From positions 1,489,001-1,553,000 of the forward strand of contig NZ_MEHJ01000001.1 in NCBI RefSeq assembly GCF_001746415.1: a stretch of DNA of 64,000 nucleotides, read 5' to 3'. The stretch is from Streptomyces agglomeratus (GTDB taxonomy: Bacteria > Actinomycetota > Actinomycetes > Streptomycetales > Streptomycetaceae). Shown piece after piece: positions 58,388 to 64,000 of this stretch. The position numbers and the translations under genes were made by a program. Position 1 is the first letter of the stretch; each line of letters starts with the position of its first letter. The notes beneath the pieces are model-generated. The model was given only the letters and a program-made list of their open reading frames with translations, was not told the DNA's origin and made no database searches.

Positions 58388-59553
58388 GGCAGCTCCTTGA
58401 GGCCGAGGTCGACCAGGAGGTCGCGGGCAAGGGTGAGTTCGGCGGCGATGCCCTCGGCGAGCTGGGTGCGGTTGCGGGGGCGCAGCTCGGGCGGGAGTGC
58501 CTGCCAGGTGTACGTCTCGACCTCCAGGTGCCGGGTGAGGGGCGCGGGGCCGCCGACGAGGCGGGCGAGGGCGTCCCGGAGCACCGGGAGGGTGGAGGTG
58601 AGCGGTGGGGCGGGCGGGGCGTGGAGGGGGACGTGGAAGTGGGCGCGCCACGGGGCGCCGTCGGGGAGGACCGCTCCGGTGAGTGCCTCGGGGAGGTCGT
58701 CGGTGCCGCGCAGGCCGGCCGCGGTGCGGGTGCGGGTCTGGTGGAGGAAGCGGGGTTCGGCGAAGGCGGCGAGGGCTTCCCGCACTTCGGGGAGGTGGGG
58801 GTGTTCGGCGTGCAGGGCCGCGGAGAGCTGCACCTTGGGGATGGTGACGCCGGCGGCGGTGAGCGCGCCGAGGGCGGTCGCCGGGTCCTCGAAGGAGGTG
58901 GCGAGGTGGCAGGTGTCGACGCAGACGCCGATGCGCGGGGTGGCGAGGGCGGTGAGGGGGCCGATGGCGTCGGCGGTGGTCTCGACGGTGCAGCCGGGCT
59001 CGGGTTCGAGGCCGATGCGGATGGACTTGCCGGTGAGCTCCTCCAGCACGTCCAGGCGTTCGGCGAGCGTCGTGAGGGCCGTGTGGGCGGCCTCGGCGCC
59101 GGCCGCGTTGAAGGGGGTGCGCCAGGCGAGGGGGAGGGTGGAGACGGTGCCTTCGGTGACGTCGTCGGGGAGGAGGGCCGCGAGGAGGTGGGCGAGGTCG
59201 GTGGTGTGGTCGAGCCGCGGGGGCTCGGTCCAGTCGGGCCGGTACACGCGGTACTTGACCTCGTCGGCACCGAACCCCTCGTACGGGAAGCCGTTGAGGG
59301 TGACGACTTCGAGGCCGCGCCGGTCCAGTTCGCCGCGCAGGCCGCGCAGGGCCGCCGGGTCGGTGATCAGTGCGCGGGCGGCGTCCTTCGCGAGCCACAG
59401 ACCGATGCCGAGGCGGTCCCGTCCCAGGCGTCGGCGTACGGGCTCGCAGTGGTCGCGGAGCTGGGCGAGTACGCCGTCGAGGGTCTCGGCGGGGTGGACG
59501 TTGGTGCAGTACGCGAGGTGGACGGTGGAACCGTCGGGGTGGCGGAATCGCAT
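58384..59553 (-). CDS. eboE: Metabolite traffic protein EboE (TIM-barrel isomerase-like)
   Basis: A 389-residue TIM-barrel protein of the EboE family: HLAYCTNVHPAETLDGV near the N-terminus is a family hallmark, and barrel ligands appear in LEPEPGCTVE and VCVDTCHLATSFE. EboE is sugar phosphate isomerase-like, reaction unknown. ATG 59553 has GAGGGGAG upstream; the earlier frame to 59622 has no conserved sequence. It is followed by eboF with a GTGA overlap and preceded by the TatD-like gene at 16 bases, all on the minus strand. Confidence 0.85.
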   Translation of the reverse strand: MRFRHPDGSTVHLAYCTNVHPAETLDGVLAQLRDHCEPVRRRLGRDRLGIGLWLAKDAARALITDPAALRGLRGELDRRGLEVVTLNGFPYEGFGADEVKYRVYRPDWTEPPRLDHTTDLAHLLAALLPDDVTEGTVSTLPLAWRTPFNAAGAEAAHTALTTLAERLDVLEELTGKSIRIGLEPEPGCTVETTADAIGPLTALATPRIGVCVDTCHLATSFEDPATALGALTAAGVTIPKVQLSAALHAEHPHLPEVREALAAFAEPRFLHQTRTRTAAGLRGTDDLPEALTGAVLPDGAPWRAHFHVPLHAPPAPPLTSTLPVLRDALARLVGGPAPLTRHLEVETYTWQALPPELRPRNRTQLAEGIAAELTLARDLLVDLGLKELP

Positions 59554-59569
59554 CGTGGCTCCCCTCCCC

Positions 59570-60421
59570 TCATTCCCCGCCGCGAAGGATGGAGTTGCCC
59601 TCGTGGAGCGGCTCGGGGGCATCGGACAGGTCGAGGCGCAGGCGGCCGCTGAGCCCGTAGAAGGCGACGGGATTGCGCCACAGGACCTGGTCGACGTCGT
59701 CCTCGGTGAAGCCCGCGGCGAGCAGGGCGTCGCCGACCTTGCGGGTCTTGAGCGGGTCGCTCTTTCCCCAGTCGGCGGCGGAGTTGACGAGGATCTTCTC
59801 CGTACCGTGGTCCTTGATGACGGCGACCATGCGGTCCTCGTCCATCTTCGTGTCGGGGTAGATGGAGAAGCCGAGCCAGCAGCCGCTGTCAGTGGCGGCC
59901 TTTACGGTGGTCTCGTTGAGGTGATCGAGGAGGACACGCTCCGGGGGGAGGTTCGATTCACGGATGACGTCGACGGTGCGGTGGAGACCGGCGAGCTTGT
60001 CGCGGTGCGGGGTGTGGACGAGGGCGGGCAGCCCGTGGTCGGCGGCGAGCTGGAGCTGGGCGGCGAGGGCGGTGTCCTCGGCGGGGGTCATGGAGTCGTA
60101 GCCGATCTCGCCGACGGCGACGACGGAGTCCTTGACGAGGTAGCGGGGAAGCGCGTCGAGAACGGGGGTGCAGCGGGGGTCGTTCGCCTCTTTGGGGTTG
60201 AGGGCGAGCGTGCAGTGGTGGGCGATGCCGTACTGGGAGGCGCGGAAGGGCTCCCAGCCGAGGAGTGCGTCGAAGTAGTCGAAGAAGCTGGCGGGCGAGG
60301 TGCGGGGCTGGCCCAGCCAGAAGGAGGGCTCGACGACGGCGCGCACTCCGGCGGCGTACATCGCCTCGTAGTCGTCCGTGGTGCGGGAGGTCATGTGGAT
60401 GTGGGGGTCGAAGATGCGCAT
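59570..60421 (-). CDS. eboB: TatD family metal-dependent hydrolase (EboB-like)
   Basis: A 283-residue hydrolase of the TatD/amidohydrolase fold. Metal ligands are in place: HxH in DPHIHM near the start, Glu in VGEIGYD, His in VHTPHRDK, His in LDHLNE and Asp in NSAADWGK. TatD proteins include DNases and lactonases; the ebo-cluster members have no known reaction. It is six bases downstream of eboA and 16 bases upstream of eboE. Symbol assigned by cluster context, so less certain than the fold. Confidence 0.82.
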   Translation of the reverse strand: MRIFDPHIHMTSRTTDDYEAMYAAGVRAVVEPSFWLGQPRTSPASFFDYFDALLGWEPFRASQYGIAHHCTLALNPKEANDPRCTPVLDALPRYLVKDSVVAVGEIGYDSMTPAEDTALAAQLQLAADHGLPALVHTPHRDKLAGLHRTVDVIRESNLPPERVLLDHLNETTVKAATDSGCWLGFSIYPDTKMDEDRMVAVIKDHGTEKILVNSAADWGKSDPLKTRKVGDALLAAGFTEDDVDQVLWRNPVAFYGLSGRLRLDLSDAPEPLHEGNSILRGGE

Positions 60422-60427
60422 CAGAAC

Positions 60428-61264
60428 TCAGGACTCCTCTGTGGGGGCGGCCGTGGTGTCCGGGAGGGCCGTGAGGGCCAGGACGCGGTGGAGATCGTCC
60501 GGTACGGGGCGGCCCGCGGCCGTGCGTTCGGCGGCGTAGTCGCGGAGCATCCGGGCCAGTTCGGTGTCTCCCTGGGAGCGCGGGGACAGGGCGTCGACGG
60601 CCTCGACCGGCACACCGGTGAACAGGCACTTGAGGACGGCGTGCCGCCAGGCGTGCTGGTCGAGGTGCTCGGCGGCGTACGGTCCGACCGCGGCGGCGAC
60701 GAGTCGTGTGTCGTTGGTGCGCAGGGCGTCTTCGACGAGCGGGAGCGCGGCCCGGGGGGGCGTGAGCGTGGCACCGAGACGAGGCAGGGCCCACAGCACC
60801 GCGCGGCGTTCGGCGGCGGTGCCGTGGCTGTACAGGCGGGCGGTGGTGGCGTGGTCGGCTCGTACGGCGTGCAGCAGGAGGACGCGGGCGGCGTCGGCCA
60901 GGTCCTCGGCGTGCCGGGCGTCCGGGGCGGCAGGTGCGGTCGGGACGTGGGCCGGACGGCAGTGGCGGCCGGCTTCGGCGAAGCGGATCTCCCAGAGGGG
61001 CATCGACCACCGGGCGCGAAGTCCGTCCGCCGGGCCGGGCAGCTCGGCTTCCGCTTCGGCTCCCGCCTTGGTCGCTGCCCCCGCCCTGGCCGCTGCCGCC
61101 GTCTTTTCCGCTGCCGCTGCCTCTTCCGCTGACGTTGCCTCTGCTTCGGCTTCCGCCTCGGCCAGGGCTTCGTGGAGCCAGGCACGGCCCGCGCCCGCCA
61201 GTTGTGCTTCGAGTGCGGCTTGCAGGACGGAGGGCGGGGCTCCGTTGGTCAGCTCGGTCAGCAT
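60428..61264 (-). CDS. eboA: EboA domain protein
   Basis: A 278-residue EboA-family protein. The conserved core begins with RAWLHEAL, then an Ala/Glu-rich low-complexity insertion (about residues 34-75, alternating Ala-Glu and Ala-Ala-Ala), and continues with SMPLWEIRFAEAGRHC, a HEAT-like helical part (LWALPRLGAT, ALRTNDTRLVAAAVGP) and LDQHAWRHAVLKCLFTGVP. EboA proteins are found only in ebo clusters and their role is unknown, probably protein binding. ATG 61264 overlaps the end of the isomerase gene by seven bases, indicating coupled translation. Confidence 0.85.
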   Translation of the reverse strand: MLTELTNGAPPSVLQAALEAQLAGAGRAWLHEALAEAEAEAEATSAEEAAAAEKTAAAARAGAATKAGAEAEAELPGPADGLRARWSMPLWEIRFAEAGRHCRPAHVPTAPAAPDARHAEDLADAARVLLLHAVRADHATTARLYSHGTAAERRAVLWALPRLGATLTPPRAALPLVEDALRTNDTRLVAAAVGPYAAEHLDQHAWRHAVLKCLFTGVPVEAVDALSPRSQGDTELARMLRDYAAERTAAGRPVPDDLHRVLALTALPDTTAAPTEES

Positions 61265-62178
61265 CGTGCGCCTCCCGCCGGGAGAGCGCTGCCCGCTCCG
61301 GCGGGCTGCGCCTTGCGCAGGAAGTCGATCGACCGGGCGGCCAGTTCGGGGCCGGCGTGCGAGTGGCGGGGAAGCTCGACCACCGTGAGGCCCTGGTAGC
61401 CGGTGGCCGCGAGTGCCTCCAGGACGGGCGGGAAGTCGATCTCGCCGTCACCGAACGGAAGGTGCTCGTGCACACCACGCCGCATGTCCTCGATCTGGAC
61501 GTGCCGCAGCCAGGGAGCGGCCTCGCGCACGCAGTCGGCGGGCGAGGACGGCTCCAGGCACTGACAGTGGCCGATGTCGAGGGTGAGGCCGAGAGAGGAC
61601 GGGTCGCCGAGGGCGCGGCGCAGGTGGTGGAAGTCGGCGAGGGTGGCGAGGAGGTGACCGGGTTCGGGCTCCACGGCCAGCGGTACGCCGGCGGTGGCGG
61701 CGGCCTCGATGACCGGGCCGAGTGACTCCCTCAACCGCTGCCACGCGAGGTCGGGCGGCGTGCCGGCGGGGGTGACGCCGCTGAAGCAGTGCACAGCACG
61801 GGCGCCGAGGTCGGCGGCGACGCGTACCGCCGTGAGGAGCAGTCCGGCGCGGGCGGCTCGGGCGGCCGGGTCCGGGTCGAGCAGGGAAGGGCCGTGTTTG
61901 CGGCGCGGATCGAGGACGTACCGGGCGCCGGTCTCGATGGTCACCCCCAGGCCGAGCTTCGAGAGCCTGCGGCCCACGTGCCGGGTACGGGCGGCGAGTC
62001 CGGGGGCGAGGGGATCGAGGTGCATGTGGTCGAGGGTCAGGCCGACGCCGTCGTAACCGAGGCCGGCGAGGAGGGCCAGAGCGTCGTCCAGACGGAGGTC
62101 GGTGAGGCCGTTGGTGCCGTACCCGAAGCGCAGCGGCGTGGTGTGCGCGGCGGGAGTGGGGGCGGGGGTGACGGTCAT
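61258..62178 (-). CDS. Sugar phosphate isomerase/epimerase (TIM barrel)
   Basis: A 306-residue cytoplasmic barrel of the xylose-isomerase-like AP2EC family (inositol catabolism IolE/IolI relatives). Metal ligands expected for the family are in VEPEPGH, LDIGHCQ, QIEDMRRG and VVELPRHSH. It starts with a GTG/ATG overlapping the UbiA gene stop (ATGA at 62175-62178) and overlaps eboA at its end. An isomerase beside an inositol-phosphate synthase suggests work on an inositol or keto-sugar intermediate; this is inference. Confidence 0.85.
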   Translation of the reverse strand: MTVTPAPTPAAHTTPLRFGYGTNGLTDLRLDDALALLAGLGYDGVGLTLDHMHLDPLAPGLAARTRHVGRRLSKLGLGVTIETGARYVLDPRRKHGPSLLDPDPAARAARAGLLLTAVRVAADLGARAVHCFSGVTPAGTPPDLAWQRLRESLGPVIEAAATAGVPLAVEPEPGHLLATLADFHHLRRALGDPSSLGLTLDIGHCQCLEPSSPADCVREAAPWLRHVQIEDMRRGVHEHLPFGDGEIDFPPVLEALAATGYQGLTVVELPRHSHAGPELAARSIDFLRKAQPAGAGSALPAGGARC

Positions 62179-63239
62179 GTGGGGCTCACCTTTCGCGACA
62201 GCATTCGGGCGAGGGGTACGAGCCCCATGAGCGCCGCGCCCGCCCCCGCCGCACCGCTGCGGGCGGCGAGTGCGGCCTGGAGCGGGATCATGGCCCGGAT
62301 TCCGCCGCCGACGGCGCGCTGGGTCAGGGGCGGGGAGGGATTGAGCACGGCGTGGAAGAGGGGCTTGGCCGCGGTGCGGAAATAGGCGGCGGCCGCGAAG
62401 GTGGCGGGGGTCGCTAGGCGGGTGGCGACGCGGATCGCCGGGTGGAGGGCGGGCGGGGGCGCGGCGGCCGGCGCCGACCCGCCGCCGGCCGCCGGCCGGG
62501 GCGGAGCGCCGGCCGCCTCCGCACCGGGGCGTTCACGGGCGGCCAGGGTCGCCAGTACGGCTGCTGCCGCCAGGGCGGCGAGGGGCGCAGCGGTGGAGCC
62601 GCCCTGCGTCTCGCGGCGCGAGACCGCTGTGACGGCGTAGGTGTGGGCGCCGAGCATGGCCGCGGCGGTCAGTGCGGCCGGGCTGCGGCGGGTCCCGGTG
62701 AGTAGGTTCCCCGCCCCACCCCTTTCGGGACCTCGGGCCAGGTCTGGGAGGGGAAAGCTGACGTCTGGTGAACCGGTCCTCGCCCCCGTCGCCGTCGCGC
62801 CCAGCAGGAGGTCCAGTGCTCGCGCGGCGGCCATCGTCGCGGGCGCGGCCGGCGTGTGCTTCAGCCGCAGGTCGTAGGCCCAGATCGTGGCGGCCAGCCC
62901 CGTGGCCACCGCCAGCGCCGGGCGGCCCGCGCCCGCCGCCAGGGCGAGGCCGGCCACCGTCAGGGCGCCCGACGCCGCCAGCGCCTGCCGGGGAGTGACG
63001 CGGCCGGAGGGGATCGGACGGTGCGGGCGGTCCACAGCGTCCTCGGCGCGGTCCGCCCAGTCGTTCAGCGCCATGCCCGCCTCGTACAGGCACAGCGAGG
63101 AGCCGACGGCCAGCGCCGTCCCCCGGTTGGGGCGTACGCCGATGGACGCCGCCCCCGCCACGGCGTCACCCGGGACGGTGAACAGGGCGGACACCCGCAG
63201 GAGTTCCGCCCAGGCGGCGAGGCGAGCGGACCGCCTCAT
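62175..63239 (-). CDS. eboC: UbiA-like prenyltransferase (EboC-like)
   Basis: A 354-residue membrane protein of the UbiA family that attaches prenyl chains to an acceptor. The first Asp-rich motif NDWADRAED (with NDxxD) is near residue 58, and PHRPIPSGRV follows. The normally present second Asp motif is weak or shifted, and the region from about residue 150 to 180 and from 235 to 275 is unusually rich in Gly, Pro and Ala. ATG 63239 overlaps the stop of the inositol-phosphate synthase gene (ATGA). In ebo clusters the UbiA-type gene is EboC; acceptor unknown. Confidence 0.85.
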   Translation of the reverse strand: MRRSARLAAWAELLRVSALFTVPGDAVAGAASIGVRPNRGTALAVGSSLCLYEAGMALNDWADRAEDAVDRPHRPIPSGRVTPRQALAASGALTVAGLALAAGAGRPALAVATGLAATIWAYDLRLKHTPAAPATMAAARALDLLLGATATGARTGSPDVSFPLPDLARGPERGGAGNLLTGTRRSPAALTAAAMLGAHTYAVTAVSRRETQGGSTAAPLAALAAAAVLATLAARERPGAEAAGAPPRPAAGGGSAPAAAPPPALHPAIRVATRLATPATFAAAAYFRTAAKPLFHAVLNPSPPLTQRAVGGGIRAMIPLQAALAARSGAAGAGAALMGLVPLARMLSRKVSPT

Positions 63240-64000
63240 CGGGCCTCCCGCAGGCGGCCCGCGAAGGCCAGCAGTGCCTCGTACTGCTCCCCCAGCGCCG
63301 CGGGTCCGCCACCGTCCGGGTCCTTGAAGTAGAAGCCCAGCTCCGGCAGCGGGCCCGAGACGCCCACCTCGTGGGCGCGGGCCAGCAGCCGCGCCAGGTC
63401 CAGGACGAGCGGCGCGGCGAGCGCCGAGTCGCACCCCTGCCACGTGGTCTGGAGCGTCATCCGGGACCCGAGGAAGCCGGCGAAGGCGATGTGGTCCCAG
63501 GCCGTCTTCCAGTCACCGAGCGCCGGTACGTCGTCGATGTGTACGTCGCCCTGCGGAAGCGCGCCCAGCGTGTCCGCGAGGACGCGGTTCTTGCCCGCGT
63601 TCTTCGCCGCCGCTGCGGCCGGGTCGGCCAGCGCTGCCCCGTCCCCGCCGCCGAGCAGATTCGTGCCCGACCATGCCCGTACGGGCAGGGCGCGCTGCAC
63701 GAACATCGGCGCGAGTACGGAACGGAGCAGCGTCTGGCCCGTCTTGCCGTCGCGTCCCGCGTGGGGAAGGCCGCTGGCCGCGACGGCGTCCTGGAGGGCC
63801 GGGGCGCGCAGCCCGGTGGAGGGGGTGAAGTTGACGTACGGGCAGCCGGCTCGCAGGGCGGCCGCCGCGTAGAGGGAGCTGGGCGGGAGCACCTCTGGGT
63901 CCGCCGGCGCGGGCTCCGTCGAGGCGACGTTGACGACGACGACCCGGTCGAGACGCTGCCGCCGCGCGAAGTCCAGCAGGTCCGCCGCGAACGCGCCGAT
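63236..64000 (-). CDS. Inositol-3-phosphate synthase-like enzyme, 5' end beyond the window
   Basis: The last 254 residues of an NAD-dependent myo-inositol-phosphate synthase-type protein. The visible part begins in the VVVVNVASTEP strand (typical of INO1) and includes DGKTGQTLLRSVLAPMF, WSGTNLLGGGDG, the conserved Lys segment KNRVLADTLG and HIDDVPALGDWKTAWDH. These match the INO1 catalytic fold. The frame is open to the right edge, so the gene starts outside. The first gene here of the ebo-like operon; it may replace the dehydroquinate-synthase-type EboD cyclase of other ebo clusters, which is inference. Confidence 0.85.
   Translation of the reverse strand: MGAFAADLLDFARRQRLDRVVVVNVASTEPAPADPEVLPPSSLYAAAALRAGCPYVNFTPSTGLRAPALQDAVAASGLPHAGRDGKTGQTLLRSVLAPMFVQRALPVRAWSGTNLLGGGDGAALADPAAAAAKNAGKNRVLADTLGALPQGDVHIDDVPALGDWKTAWDHIAFAGFLGSRMTLQTTWQGCDSALAAPLVLDLARLLARAHEVGVSGPLPELGFYFKDPDGGGPAALGEQYEALLAFAGRLREAR

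Noticed and set aside
57266..61132. A 1288-codon open frame on the plus strand across the ebo-type operon
   Set aside because: It is antisense to five recognisable genes and shows no protein family; long antisense frames arise from GC-rich third positions.

Overview
The window is high-GC actinobacterial DNA, almost certainly a Streptomyces chromosome. It has strong G/C in third codon positions, many GTG starts, dense operons with 4-base start/stop overlaps, and typical Streptomyces families: a DUF397 protein beside an XRE/DUF5753 regulator, an anti-sigma-type ATP-binding protein, an S-adenosyl methyltransferase of the DUF574 family, a NACHT NTPase with an NNH7-like N-terminus, and an AAA protein of the large LuxR (LAL) type. 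I see no CRISPR array, transposase, integrase or rRNA. One tRNA gene, tRNA-Leu(GAG), is present.

Layout, left to right. 1-1.2 kb: 3' part of an FAD oxidoreductase. 1.2-7.1 kb (minus): a polar amino-acid ABC transporter (binding protein, permease, ATPase) followed 25 bases later by a NACHT NTPase. 7.5-9.6 kb: a pair of exported, membrane-anchored proteins (VWA and partner) ending at a terminator. 9.7-14.3 kb: MHS-type MFS transporter, anhydro-MurNAc kinase and a secreted M64 metallopeptidase, converging with a second-type NAD-dependent DNA ligase. 16.6-19.3 kb: a helix-turn-helix protein and an NCS2 nucleobase permease. 19.3-23.3 kb: a xylose locus (ROK regulator, xylA, xylB). 23.4-26.6 kb: regulatory and hypothetical genes. 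26.8-36.5 kb: GDSL hydrolase, a 7 x 23 bp palindromic repeat array, a LAL-type ATPase without its DNA-binding domain, MFS exporter plus phosphopantetheinyl transferase, a cupin dioxygenase-like protein, LysR, a secreted amidase and a CHRD protein.

36.7-42.7 kb (minus): a ribose operon in the order lacI-type regulator, rbsA, fused rbsC-rbsB, rbsK, rbsD, with a perfect 15-bp-arm palindrome just upstream of the regulator. 42.9-46.7 kb: a VOC protein, the tRNA with its terminator, a DUF2254 membrane protein and a frameshifted aldehyde dehydrogenase. 47.1-55.9 kb: sucCD diverging from an apparent oxalate catabolic operon (TPP-dependent decarboxylase/lyase, formyl-CoA transferase, ADP-forming acyl-CoA synthetase, oxalate/formate-type MFS antiporter), with a perfect palindrome between the two units.

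55.9-64.0 kb (minus) is one tightly coupled operon of eight genes: an inositol-3-phosphate synthase-like enzyme (cut by the right edge), a UbiA-like prenyltransferase, a sugar phosphate isomerase, EboA, a TatD-like hydrolase, EboE, an EboF-type phosphodiesterase and a Tat-exported sugar isomerase-like protein. It resembles the ebo gene cluster, which in cyanobacteria is tied to moving a metabolite precursor to the periplasm. Here it carries an INO1-type cyclase and extra isomerases, and its product is unknown. I consider this and the 23-bp palindrome array beside the truncated LAL gene the two most interesting items.
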